A model generated the notes under the pieces. That model did not search any database. It saw only the letters and a list, made by a program, of their open reading frames with translations, and was not told where the DNA came from. From the NCBI GenBank assembly GCA_020726505.1, contig JAHLEZ010000030.1, forward strand, positions 310,001-374,000: 64,000 nt of DNA. The letters run 5' to 3'. Positions 12,001-23,256 of the stretch are shown piece by piece. Both the position numbers and the translations under genes were made by a program. This stretch comes from Leptodontidium sp. MPI-SDFR-AT-0119. Its lineage: Eukaryota; Ascomycota; Leotiomycetes; Helotiales; Leptodontidiaceae. Positions within the stretch are counted from its first letter, which is position 1; every line of letters begins with the position of its first letter.

Positions 12001-12547
12001 ATATGTAAAAGAGTAATAATAGTTGAAGTAGTTTAAGTTATAATTTAAAGTGTTAATTGAAGTAAAGAAAAAGTCTTATCTTAAGAGCTTTTCGTTACTT
12101 ATATAATTAAAACTAAGCTACTAGAAGTTTCTAGCTTATTAATTATTCCTAAGGTTAGAAAAAACTAGAAAATTCTATTATTAATCTTAGAATATCAATT
12201 TATAAGTAATAGAAATACGTAGAAATCTATCGAATATAGTAGAATCTTTTAGAATTATTAATAATTACTAATTTATTACTAAAAGCTTAATAAGCACTAG
12301 CTTATTAATGTATTCTATTATTAAGCCTGATTTTAAAATATTTAAAAGATTTGATATCATTGTCGGCAAATGTCGGTATATATCGGCAACTATCGGTTAA
12401 CTTATTAAATCGATAACTCCGAATTAATCAATTATTAATTAATTAAATCAAATTAAATTTGATTTGATTTGATTAAAAAAAATTTTGACTTGATTTGATT
12501 TGATTAAGTTAATCAAATCAAATCAAATCAAATCATTTCTCACGCTG
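9082..12547 (-). mobile_element. Complete hAT transposon with 8-bp target duplication
   Basis: The termini are CAGCGTAAGAAA on the left and its inverted match ...TTTCTCACGCTG on the right. They are flanked by identical 8-bp duplications GCTTAAAC at 9074-9081 and 12548-12555, the exact signature of hAT insertion. Inside each end are runs of TTTGATTTGATTTGATT-type subterminal repeats (about 9100-9210 and 12430-12535), which in hAT elements are usual transposase-binding sites. The transposase gene (9330-11981, minus) fills the interior. The element is 3466 bp and AT-rich. It looks younger than the neighbouring relics because its ends and frame are largely preserved. Confidence 0.92.
9330..11981 (-). 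pseudogene. hAT transposase, multi-exon, lightly RIP-damaged
   Basis: The start is ATG at 11981 (MSSSQETISAIGKLNIAQ...). Successive exons are separated by short AT-rich introns with GTAAGT/GTATGT donors. A BED-like Cys/His region (CLYPSCR, then YHSTSNYITHYKFQH) is followed by a segment ending LTLDRWTAINQDAYFAIT, a core containing YPTIYYLIPEVYSIYTRLE and SLLLDPRIKREGLEAI, and a C-terminal dimerisation domain: YPVLSLLARTYLQIPATS, SSERFFSQGARIINKDRNRL and ALKSWGLF, stop at 9330. At least two in-frame TAA codons stand where CAA fits: after KEELN near 11231, and at the exon end near 9655. So it is probably inactive, though only mildly eroded. It catalyses cut-and-paste transposition of its own element. 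Confidence 0.8.
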
Positions 12548-12555
12548 GCTTAAAC

Positions 12556-13560
12556 TAGCCTTTGCGGTTTTATGTATATATAAGGAGCTTTCTCTTAACT
12601 TTATTTTGTAAAGCAATCAATTACAAAGTGTGGCATTTTTTGTCCCATTTATTCCGAAAGGTTTAACATATTTGTCTTTTACTGGTTTATCTAACTATTT
12701 CTTTCCGCTACTTTAAAGTCTTCCTTCAAATCATCGAATGCCACAACGACCTTAAAGTTCCCGAGTAAAACCTGACACTCGCGATATTCGCATCTACGCT
12801 CTATTAGCTGCTGCCCCCAACTTTCAAATACTCAACCGTCCGGATACGATTCCTCCTTGTTTTGAAGTATTGAAGCCAGGATTTTGTCTTTGAGAGGATT
12901 CCAATCAGAACCTAGACTTCCACCTTTTCGATGTCCTGGATATTAGTTTTGTGGTTGATGATTTTCTCACTGCAGAATGCGGAGGTTGCCTTCACCCATA
13001 AATTCTATTAGCACAGTGCGTTATAGCTGGCAGCTTAAGCCATGGTCGACCTGTAAATATCCGTGGAAATTGCACTGTGGGACTTAATAACCAATTTAGT
13101 ACACACAACAATGAGGGTGAGATCTTTATGGATGGATGCAAGCTGGTCAAGGCAGTCTTGTCGGATGAGGTAGGCCTGCCGCTGCAGGTTCGAGGCAGAA
13201 GAGGGGGGGGGCACCTCACTCGCTTATCCATTTCGCGGAGCGAGTATCGGGTCTTTGAGAGGATGAGAACAACCAGTGCGGGAGCGGCGTGAAAGTTGCT
13301 GAGTTCAGATGTTTGGAGATTAAGGGGGTCTTTAAGCTGGTTGAGAATTCCGATGTACATTTCCTTTTGCCCGGCGAGCAAGATGTCTGCCTGTATACCC
13401 CGAGGGGAAGGAGAAGGTGAGGATGTCGACGATAGCAGAGATAGTGTCTGAGATGAGTAGAACAAGCTCCCGGTGTAGATGTAAAGGTCGCGATTTGAGC
13501 TTCGCCACTGGCTAAAAATCATCTCCAAAGTTTGGATCCTGTTATTCAGCTTCATTCTTC
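12556..13560. other. Flank with an open minus-strand frame of unknown status
   Basis: 12556-12991 shows no gene. On the minus strand 12992-13564 is open for 190 codons, and a neighbouring frame is open as well. This could be a 3' extension of the gene at 13561-14328 through another intron: a donor GTGAAT near 13592 to an acceptor TTTTTAG near 13523 would give a tail reading LHLHRELVLLISDTISAIV. The alternatives cannot be separated by eye. Confidence 0.35.
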
Positions 13561-14328
13561 TCAATTATCATTAGCCAATATCTTATTCACGTTGTACATA
13601 GAGTCGAGATCATCGGCATCCAGGGCTCTTGCCGCAAAATCACCCAATGGCTTCTTTTCCTTCTCCTTCTCTGTGTGCATGGGACATATCCCTAGATCTA
13701 GACCCAGTGCCCGGCCTTGGAACGGTAGGATCAGACAGACTTGTTCGCGTGAGAAGTTGGTGAAGGAGCCATTTGTGTATCCAACCATGCGGAGTGCTGC
13801 CAGATGCCATGCTACGACTCGGATCTCAGAGCTTTCTAAGGCTTGGCTAAACTAAAGGGGGACCAGAGGCAAGTAATACACTAGCACTAAATATAATCAC
13901 CAAACTAGTGAAGAAAGTAGCCAGCCCAACCCAGAGACCGTACGGAGCAAGACTCAGGATGAAGGCGAAGATCCAGTACATACAGCCAACGATTAACCGG
14001 AGAGGGACGATAACAAAGTGAAGCTTAGTGAGCGCATCGCGGGTAAAATCCAGCCATGCTTTGAATTTTAGTGTTTGTGAGTCGCTCGAAGGTTCCAGGG
14101 CATACCGAATTGTCGTATTGGGGCGTTCGTGGACTGAATGTCCATGGTCGGATGGCAATGTATTTCCACCTCTTCTTCCTGTACTTCCAGAACCAATCCA
14201 GCGCTTCCGTTGACACCTGTTGCTCGATTTTGCCCACTGGACTCGAAAATGGTTTGAAGTCCCTACATGGCTATCTGTCTGCGTTTGTGGGCATCATCAT
14301 CTGTGGGTGGGGATGGAGGCGCAGACAT
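13561..14328 (-). CDS. Small membrane protein of unknown function, three exons
   Basis: Proposed exons are 14267-14328, 13901-14216 and 13561-13851, giving 222 residues in one consistent frame. Intron 1 (50 bp) runs GTAGGG...CAACAG, intron 2 (49 bp) GTGATT...CTTTAG. The start MSAPPSPPTDDDAHKRRQIA is a Pro/Asp-rich cytosolic-type N-terminus. Around residues 85-127 a strongly hydrophobic stretch (LHFVIVPLRLIVGCMYWIF, AFILSLAPYGLWVGLATFF) should form one or two membrane helices. The C-terminal ~95 residues are soluble-looking with an acidic end (ALDADDLDSMYNVNKILAN). I do not recognise a family. The N-terminal splice could differ, since another frame is also open at 14025-14237, and the gene may continue beyond the stop at 13561. 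Confidence 0.5.
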
Positions 14329-15499
14329 GATGGGGAGCTGGTATGATGACAAAAGGTTAAGCTCGTGGAGGATGTTTCTGCAGACCGTTTGAGTTAGTGA
14401 AATGGATGTAAAATTCACTATATGGGTGGTGATGACCCTGTGCCTGATAGGAGCACACGCTGAGTATTTAAAAGATCAAGATACATCGACTGATAGATAG
14501 AAAGTGCCTGAAGGATTACTCTGGGCAGAGTTCCGGGTCGCAGAATCTGCGACTGAGGATAAAAAAGGCAGTTTCACTCGGATACTTGAGTTTGAAAATG
14601 TTTCCAGACTTAAAGTTTCACTAACAAAGACAGCTGGCCAAAGACAACTGGCCAAAGACAACTGCCAACTGGTGAAAGAACAGGAATGAAGCATCACAAC
14701 AACGCTTGCACTGATACTTGAGCTTTCAAACAGAATCAAACTCGTGAGACTTGGTTGAAGCTTTGTTGAATGTTCACGACAAACACTCTTGTTCACCGAA
14801 CAACAGAACTTCATAGAGGCATCGCGACGCCAAAGCTTGAGGTTTCATAGAGTCTTGACACACTGCCGTGCAAAGTAATTGGAGAAAGGGATAAAGGGGA
14901 GAGGAATGACGGATATCTTACAATATTTGATTTACGTATATAGATCAATCGATTTAGAGTTCAGCCATGGCCAGCGTGAATCAAGGAATAAATATACCTG
15001 AGACTGAAGAAACAACCGAATCAAAACATTTATGGTCAAACCCGAACGTGCCGCCGAGGTGAGCTTTCAAGCCGTGAGGACGTGGGAAAGGGGGTGAGGG
15101 CGAAGGTCGTCGAAAAGATACAGTTCGTGGGGGGGGGGGGGGGGGTTGTAGTTGGAAGGGACAGATTTGGAGCGGATACAGTTGAAGGGGACACATTTGA
15201 AAGAGATGTAATTCATGGAGGGACCACAAGTCCCAAAATTGAAATCATCACCACCATATCGAATCCACCTTTCAATCAAACTCAACAACGAAAATCTTTA
15301 TTACCGGGCCAATTTCCCACCCAAGACCACAATAACGCCGAACGCCCTAAACCTCCTACACTTTCCAACAATATACCTACCTTTCTCCATCCATCTCCAT
15401 CCAAATCCGCCCCTCGATACTCCCACACCCAGTTCACACAAAGCAGAACTCACCAAAGTTATGTACGGAGCTCGAATAAAGGCCAAGCCCCTTTAGGAC
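14329..15499. other. No supported gene; contains a 17-G tract
   Basis: Several short frames overlap on both strands without family signal or splice support. The main oddity is an uninterrupted run of 17 G at 15129-15145, inside low-complexity Pro/Gly-coding DNA. Confidence 0.5.
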
Positions 15500-16080
15500 A
15501 AAATGCAAGAGGGAGAAAAGGCGCTCTCGAAATTCGAAGCAAAAGTTGGTGTATCGAAAAAGAAGTTGGACAATCTTTATTCGCAGACTGAGACGAGAGA
15601 GGTAGATCTGAATAATATGAAGTAGCAAATCCAGAAGGCAAAGGATGACTTAATCGATGTGAGTTCGCAACTTTAAATAGCGAAGGGGGTAGTTGGTTGA
15701 TGTCAAGTTGGAGATCCAAACTACAAATGAGCAATGGATTGATGTGAATTCCCAACTCCGAACAGCAAAGGGGGAATTGGTCGATGTTAGGTTGGAGATC
15801 CAAACTGCAGATAAGCAGTTGATTGAGGTAAGATCGCAGGCCTAGACCGCAAAGGAAGACCTCGAGAAAATCCAATCGCAACTCCAGGCACAACGAGAAG
15901 GCTCACTTCAAATATACAATCACCGACCCAGGCGATGAAAAAAAAATTACTAGAAGCACGCTTGCAACTCCAAGTAATCAAACAGGAACTTCTCACAGCA
16001 TGATCACAAACCCAAGCTGCGGAGAAGAAACTGGTCAAAATCCAACTGACAGCCACCACATCCAAGACGAATTGACCAAC
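15500..16080 (+). pseudogene. Decayed coiled-coil protein gene with internal repeats
   Basis: A plus-strand frame from ATG 15503 reads MQEGEKALSKFEAKVGVSKK and KLDNLYSQTETREVDLNN before a TAG (CAG expected). Heptad-rich text then continues across further stops and frame shifts: QIQKAKDDLIDVSSQL, WIDVNSQLRTAKGELVDV, RLEIQTADKQLIEVRSQA, TAKEDLEKIQSQLQAQREG, KKKLLEARLQLQVIKQELL. The recurrent pattern (AKxxLIDVxSQLQT) suggests a repeat of about 25-30 residues forming a long coiled coil. No partner or function can be inferred. It is degraded by both point stops and indels. Confidence 0.55.
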
Positions 16081-16350
16081 ATCAACACGCTCATTACAAT
16101 ACGAACCGAAACCTCCAACAGAACAAACCGAATGCTGGGCGGATCCCTCCTTGGCCCCCTTATAATTAATTGCCTTGATCGCATGGCTTCCATGGATGAG
16201 GCTGATCATTCTTGTTATTGTGATGGACAACGATCACGAATGAATTACTAGACCTTTTACTCATACCCTTCCTTGCTATTTTGCAACCTTCGTCCAACTA
16301 CTTAACCCTTGAACTTCTTAATTCCACGCTGATCCATTGGCCATTACTAA

Positions 16351-17440
16351 TTAACCCTCATTTGTAGGCACAAACCTCACTCGACATGGTATACAGGCCT
16401 GTTGAGTTTCCTTGTCCGAGTCAACATAAACCTGCAAATCATGCCCACAGCCCCCTTGACACGCCTGCAGCCTCCCATTTTGTAGCTCCGTCACACAAAT
16501 CCATTTCCCCCACGCTGCCTTCTCAGCGAATATCCCACAAGTCGCCCGGTATTTTACATCGTTTGCAACAATACCCGCCAGGGCAATGTAGATCTGTCCA
16601 TACAAGGCCGGGTTGTCTGGAGTCGTTTTATCAAAGAAAGGCTGGAACATCTTGAGTCGATCAAGTGTGGAAAGGAGGGTTTGGTTCCAGGCTGCGCCGC
16701 TGACTTAGGTTTGGAGGGCAGCAATCTTCGCATTCGCTGCTTCGAGAGACCTGGTCATTCCTCGACTGATGCGTTGTGACCGAGTTCCGCCTTTTCGGCC
16801 TGCAGAAACTATGGATCATGATGTATTAGCTCACAGATTGACACGAGCCCAAAAGATCAAAAGCGACATCAAAGGGGGACCACAAGTAACGAACAATATT
16901 GTCTGCGCTTGCCTTTCCAGCTCCGTATTCCTTTGCGGCTTCGAGGAGGGGATTGAGCGTGTTCCGTGCCATGATGACCTGCGATCGTACGACCAAATGT
17001 ATCACAATTCCGGCCGTGTTCCATCAAGCACCTGTCAACTTCCAGAGGACAGGAAGGTCGATAGATACCAAGGTGAAGAACGCCTTTCAAACAGCACCGC
17101 GGTTTTCTCCAACGAATATGCCCACTATCCGCGGCCTGTACCGCGCCCAATCGCGACACGACGACATGTGTTTCGAATAGTATTCGGGGAGTTGATAGTC
17201 AAGTGGAAGAGAACGGAGCGAAGTATGGGGTAGAGAAGTATCGATGGCAGCAATCGGTGATATTGGAATCGCGGGTTGATCAGCGTGGAGGAGCGCGACC
17301 TGCTCGGAATTGGAAGTCTCTGAACCTCCTATTGGCTTGGTTACTCGTCTGCGACAACATATGGATATTAAAGGAGTTCGGGATCTCGAAAAGCAGGTGT
17401 GCGGAGGTGAAGAGTGAACCTGGAGACTTGCTCCAAGCAG
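16351..17440 (-). pseudogene. Decayed gene of unknown function
   Basis: A minus-strand frame is nearly continuous from about 17440 to 16351, broken by two TGA codons (near 17083 and 17028, each readable as CGA after CpG decay), one frame slip near 16755 and a TAA near 16704. Recognisable pieces, from the start, are IAAIDTSLPHTSLRSLPLDY, WARYRPRIVGIFVGENRG, FFTLVSIDLPVLWKLTG, GIVIHLVVRSQVIMARNTLN, a coiled-coil-like part (TRSLEAANAKIAALQT, WNQTLLSTLDRLKMFQPFF) and an intact 99-codon tail to TGA/TAA at 16351 containing ALYGQIYIALAGIVANDVKY and four CxxC-like cysteines. A likely intron ends at TCTGCAG near 16802. I do not recognise the family. Confidence 0.5.
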
Positions 17441-17558
17441 GTCAGGGAGAATTGGCGCGATGTTGCTTAGGTGATGCTAGGAGTACCGGCAGTCCAAAGC
17501 GTAGTGTAAGGTGATCAGAGAAGCTCACATTATGTACAAGAGGATTCTTGTTGCTGTA

Positions 17559-17581
17559 TTGTTGTTGTTGTTGTTGTTGTC
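17559..17581 (-). repeat. Trinucleotide (CAA)n tract, polyglutamine-type
   Basis: Seven consecutive TTG units on the plus strand read as CAA (Gln) on the minus strand, inside a short open frame (17442-17654) starting near residues QRQQQQQQQ. The frame has no other support as a gene. Confidence 0.6.
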
Positions 17582-18929
17582 GTTGCGATTGTGGTGATTG
17601 TGAAGCGGGGAGGTTTTTCCTGAGGGAATACAGGCGGCCGCAACGCGAAAGCACGTGCGGCTTGGCTACTTTCTATTTTACTTTTGCCTGCAAGTAGTCA
17701 CAGCAAGGCTTGGTTTCTTACAATGAGTAGATTCTTATAGTTTGAAGTGGAAAGTGAGAAACTAGATTGTTAGGTCAGTTACCACCTTCTGACAAAGCTA
17801 CGCCGAAGACAGTAGGGTTGTGTTGGAAAGTAAAGTCGGGTCAAAAAGGAAGTAAGGTGGAAAGTACGGTTGGGTGGAAAGTAAGGGTGGATGTGGGCAA
17901 GTGTGGGTGGAAAGTTAAGGTCACGTCAGGAAGTAAGGAAGCTCGGGCCAGCAAACGCGGGGTTCAGGCGTCGCGGGGTCTCATCCTAGGACCGTCCGCA
18001 TCCAGAATCCACAAGTCAACAAACAATTGCATAACAATACTACACCACACCACACTACAATCCACGACATTCGTTTCTCTGCCTTCAACTCCCCCTCTGT
18101 CTCGTTCTCTCTTTCTGCCTTCAACCCAAACGCGGCTTTACAAATCTCAGCAACTTCCACAGCGCGCAGCGCGCACCTCCTCCCTATCCCTCGAGTGTCC
18201 GCCCCCGCCGCCTTCGTCCTCCTCCTCCTCCTCCTTACCCAAAAGCCATCGCAAACCCAAATCACAATGCCGCCCTTCTCGTGGACAAAGATGTTTGAAG
18301 AGACCGGATTATCAGCAGACAACAAGACAGTATTGTCGGCTGCCGCAGATGAAGCGTTTGACGTGCACCTTGTGGATCGGGGTCAGTCAAGTTGAACCAC
18401 ACTCGCAATAGGGGTAAGATGGCGGAGGCTATAAAGGATATTGTCAAGAAATGCAAATGTCTGCAAGATCTGCCTGCTGCCACGCAAGAAATTGCAGCTG
18501 ATCATTTGCGGCGACGAGCCACTCAGTGGAAAGGGCATCTTGAGCAGGAAAAGCCGCCATCCAAGTCGCAAAAACGTACGTACGTCCATTTAATTGTTCT
18601 TCCTTTCTGTGTGTGTGTTGCGGATGCAGAATCCAGAAGATCAATTCTAACCTGATCGTCTATAGCCTCAGCTGCGATCCAGGGCTTGACGACTGATCTT
18701 CCACCTGACTCTTCATCCTCATCCTCAGAACCCGCAAGCCCACGTCCTGCACAACCACAACCACAACCCCAACCAAGATATCCCACCCAAGCCAGCCACC
18801 GCAAGCCATATGATCATACTTCAGTCTCCACTCGAAGTCGAACACATGCTGCCAAAGAGAAGGACATCCAGTCTGCCGTCGACCCCAACTCTGCCGCTCT
18901 GGGTCCTACGAAGAATACCAACCCCCCCT

Positions 18930-19263
18930 CCAGAATCGACTTCTGCTACTCAAGGGTCCACAAAGAATATCACACCATCTCCTCCTCCGGCCTCTGCTGC
19001 TCGAGCTTCTGCAAAGAATACCACGCCCTTCCCCATATCAGTCTCTGCTACTCGAGCTTCTACGAAAAATACCATACCCTCCTCTCCTACTTTAGTCTCT
19101 GCCACGGGAAGTCCTATGGAGAATATCACGCCCTCTCTCATACCAGTCTCTGCCGCTCGAGGTCCTACGAATAACACCACGCCCTCTCCCACATCGGTTT
19201 CTGTCACGCCAACTCCTGCGGACCATGTTACACCTTCCCCCACATCAGTCTCTACCTCAAGAA
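18930..19263 (+). repeat. 51-bp tandem repeat (17-residue units), about six copies
   Basis: Units of 51 bp (one of 54) encode SATRASTKNTTPSPTSV-like peptides: SATQGSTKNITPSPPPA, SAARASAKNTTPFPISV, SATRASTKNTIPS..., SATGSPMENITPSLIPV, SAARGPTNNTTPSPTSV and SVTPTPADHVTPSPTSV. Differences between units keep the frame and the N-x-T and SPT motifs, so the array was under coding constraint when formed. Confidence 0.85.
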
Positions 19264-19271
19264 GTCAGAAA

Positions 19272-22200
19272 CAGTGTTCGCAATAGTATACTATCAGTAT
19301 TACTAGCGCAGTATTGAGGCCTTTTCATACGTACCCCGTACGTATTAAAGGTCAAGTATATTACGGCCAAGGGGACTAATAATACTGTATTGTACGGCAA
19401 TATACTAACTGTATAGGCAAATACGGCGCTAGGCCCAAAAGAGATCTCTAACTGAAGACAACGTCAAATAACAAAATAACTGCGTATCGTACAACGTATT
19501 AGAAAGCACCAAATTTATAGAGTATGTAAAAGTAATAATATTTAAATAATATCTTAGAAAACAAACGTGACCAATTAACAAAACCCGAAATATTCAACAC
19601 ATAATTAAATCTAACATTAAAAAACCTAGAAAGGATTATTCTAACTTCCCCCTACAAGAAGGAAAGACTGTGTAATTCGCAGATGATATAACACTAACTA
19701 GAATCTCTGGATTAGCTATATTAACGTGTGTTGTCCCCGTGATCTAACTTTCTAAGTGTAGCTAATACTTTAAGCATTTTAGAGCTTCCACTAATTCAAT
19801 TCCTATGCGATTCCGTCGGTCTATTATAGTAATTTTAGTAGTAGAGAAGAGGCGTTCGTATTCCGACGACATAACTAGAATCGACAGTATATTAAGCGCT
19901 ATTCGAGAAAAAGTAAGGAAAGTATACTATTGAGAGGCCTCTAACTACTAACTACGGGGGTTATAATTATCAGTCGAATTGAGGGGAGGAGTAGAGACGT
20001 AGAGCTTATATTCGTCGAATATAACCTTAGCTTGTTACTTGCGCTAGAGGTGAGCGATATAAGTGTTTTTTGTTAGCTTTTCTATAAGGGATTCGCGGAG
20101 AGGAGGATAAGGGGTAAGCTCTTATTTATAAAAGTCTTAGAGTCAGTATATAAATTAATACTTAAAGAGAAGTTAATTATAAATAACTACCTTATATTAA
20201 TATTCCTAGAGCCGCTCTACCTTTACTTTCTATACTCCTAATTAGTCAGGATGTACTACTTTCTACTACTCTTTAAAATATTGCCACTTTTTAGTAAGAT
20301 CGAGAACTACCGCTATAATATAAGTAAGAGATTTATTTGTGAGGGCGTAATAATCGTTGAGTTTCGACTAGCCGGAGTTAATATAAAGTAAGAGGAATCT
20401 GTCGTCTTTATAGAACTCTTTTTCGTTCTTAAAGTAATCTAAAACAAACTCTATTACTAGGAGGACTCGGTCTAACGTTATACTATAGCCTTTAGTAAAA
20501 AGAATAGCGTCATATATAGCCTAAAGGAAGAATTTAATCTTACAGAGCTCTACGAAGTCCTTTATTATTAAATGATTAAGGGGTTTAATAATATCTAGAT
20601 GCCGAATATATAGCTTAAATAACACTTTTTAAATATTTATATTGTCTAAAACACTTACTAGCTTATATATAAACGTCTATCTTGTCCTGTTATCTCTTAA
20701 AAGCTTCTTTATACTTATTTATAACTAATAATTATTCTTTAAAAGACTGCGACTAAATATAACGGCGTAGTTATGAACTTTCCCGATGGCCCTTTTCTTT
20801 CGCTATAACGCGAACTCAAGCTCTATAACTGTTCCTATTATATAATCGTTATTATAATCTATAAGAGCTTTATCTTGAGTCTTAAAGAGAAAGGAATCGC
20901 TAGTAAAGTTAAGTATATAGCCGTAATAACATAATTTATACTCGTCGGGGTTATAGTTAATATAGAGATCTTTAAAAAGGTCTAGAAAGTGAGGATGTTA
21001 ATTTAGCGTTAAGTTTCTTTAGATAGGCGGTAAGATATTGCTACTAATTAGAGGCCAAAGAATTTAAGGGGTACGAAGCTTAACTTACAAGTGGAAAACC
21101 TCCTTAATATAACATTATTAACGCTCGCATTATCTATAACAAAGTAGTTAATTCTCTCACTAATTTACTAGTCCTTTATAACCTCTATTATTACCTTCGT
21201 AAAGTTCTCTTAATTATAGTTTCCTTGAATTTCTTTAATTAAGAGAGGCTCAGTTACTAATTTACTATCTTCGCTAATATAATATGTAATCTAGCCTATA
21301 ATTAGAAAGCCATTAGTAAAAACTACGAGATCATAACTAATATAGACTAAAGACTTAGCCTTTTAAATAAAGGCTCTCTTCTTCTCCTTCTCACCTTAAA
21401 AAGCACGAAGAATCTCTTCTTTAATTATATTACTAGAAGTAAGTAGCTAGTTCCTAGTGTCTTTATTAACGTATACTATTATAGCTCGGAATTCTTCACT
21501 TTTCACTAATAATAGAGGGAGAGAATTAGCGGCAAACTAACGTATTATTAAGAACTCAAGAACGTAAGGATTAACTTTATACTCATTTGCAATAGGCTCT
21601 AGAGTCTCCATTCGACGCTTTTTATAACCTCTAGTCTTTATAATAAACGCTATAGCTTTCTTAATAGCTCTCTATACACACTATTTCTTTTCTTGCCGTA
21701 AAGAGTCTTTAGTAATTCCGTGCCACTCTCGAAGGTGAGAATAGATAATTCTAGTGCCTCTAGATTCCTTATAACGGCTAGAATAAAGTCTATAACGCCA
21801 TTTGGTTTAGTTATTCTTATTATAATATATATAATTTAAATTAGAGTTCAGTATATATTTTTAAATATAAGAGGTTCAGTGGCGTTACTCTTTCTCATTT
21901 ATAAGTAAGTCATCTTATCGTTAATTACTTATATCGTTTAGAACTGTGCCAAAAGGGTCTTAAGAGAAGGAATTAGCAAGCTGGCTTTCGTCTTAAGACT
22001 TAGTAAGAGGAGTGTTAGAAGTTAAATTAATAATCTCTTTTAATATATCGTCAATTTCCTTAATTAGCTCTTCTTACTTTAAATCCTTTTTAATAACAAA
22101 TTCTAAAGAAGAATCAAATAAAGCGTCAGATAGAATTAAAGACAAATTAGACGATTAAGACGACTAAGACAATATAATAGCGTATAATAAAGGAGAGAAG

Positions 22201-23256
22201 TATAAAATTAAGAGAATATTAGACGAAGATTTACTTAGATTTACTTAATAATAGTAATATTATAGTAAGGGAAATACTAGAGATTATATATATTTAAAGG
22301 TAAGTATACTTTATTAGTTTATTTCCGAGATTCCGTGGCTTTAAGTATTAAGTAAGCCTCTTTTTTACTATAGAACTAATTAATTTCTATATTTAAGATC
22401 CCCTTACTTTATACTGAAGTTATATCTTCCTCTCTAAATAGTCAAAATATAAGTCTACGATAATCTTTATCTCCTCCGAGTTACCCTAGTATTGAAATCA
22501 GTCTATTTTCTAACTTAAATATTAATAGTTTTAAAGCCTAAGAGGCAGTTTTAAGGGGCGGGAAAGGTCTAGAGGGGTTAGAGGGTAGGCATAATGTATA
22601 TCCTTATATCTGATATCGAGCTGGGCTTGTAAATCTATTAATATCACACTTAAAAATAGGCATTATAATATCCGAATCACAAATCTAAGGGGTGGCGGAT
22701 ACTTAGAAGTCATAGATGGACGTATATCCTTATTTCTATACGAACTCAAGATGTATCTAGGCAATCAAATCTAACCGAATCACTACCGAATCATACCTAA
22801 ATTAAAGTAATACGAATACCTAGGATATAAACGGAAAGGTTAAGTATACTTTAATAATTAAGGAAATCAAAAGATAACATCCAAATAGTTAATTTATAGT
22901 TCTAGCCTCTCTTTACGGTGCCTTGGCCTAAAACTTTCTTATAATTTAGGTGAGAAAGTTAGGAGATATCTCTAAAAGGAAAGGAAGTCTCAAGTAAGTC
23001 CCTAGCCCCCTTCTAGCCCCCTTAATTACGAAGTTAAAGCTCTATTTCTATAGCTAATAACCTCTAGTTTACCCCTCTATTTACCCCGTATTCCGTATTT
23101 CCGTATACGTCGTAGTAGTAACTAATATTCAAATATCATATAGTTACGGCACTGTATTTTTGAATCAATATTATTACTACGACGTATTTTTTAAGCCGTA
23201 CGGTTACTACTAAAGTGGGGGGTATTAAAATACTGCATATACTATTGCGAACACTG
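19272..23256 (-). mobile_element. Complete hAT transposon inserted in a host gene
   Basis: The element starts CAGTGTTCGCAATAGTATA and ends with the perfect inverted copy TATACTATTGCGAACACTG. It is flanked by 8-bp duplications GTCAGAAA at 19264-19271 and 23257-23264. The length is 3985 bp. The interior is TA-rich and full of stops, so the element was RIP-mutated after insertion, while its ends remain exact. It belongs to a different hAT group from the element at 9082 because the terminal repeats differ. Confidence 0.93.
19745..22100 (-). pseudogene. hAT transposase relic (RIP-eroded)
   Basis: Read on the minus strand without regard to stops, the sequence gives hAT transposase text: DFVELCKIKFFLWAIYDAIL, YSITLDRVLLVIEFVLDYFK, LNDYYALTNKSLTYIIAVVL followed by DLTKKWQYF, FDEYKLYVSTPPL, and the dimerisation domain LNILSILVMSSEYERLFS, TKITITDRRNRIGIELVEAL and KCLKYWLHLES near 19745-19850. 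Tryptophan and glutamine positions are now stops. The N-terminal part towards 22100 is too eroded to place exactly. Confidence 0.7.

Noticed and set aside
14025..14237. Alternative minus-strand frame over exon 2 of the small membrane-protein gene
   Set aside because: It begins with GTG and can be joined downstream, but upstream splicing in this frame fails; the three-exon model fits all phases.
14476..14814. 112-codon minus-strand frame
   Set aside because: No splice sites, family motif or codon pattern supports it; Ser/Leu-rich by chance.
15082..15591. 169-codon plus-strand frame through the G17 tract
   Set aside because: Low-complexity composition and overlap with several equally open frames; the coiled-coil frame starting at 15503 is the better reading.
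18950..19243. 97-codon minus-strand frame through the minisatellite
   Set aside because: It is the mirror of the 51-bp coding repeat; any frame in such an array stays open.
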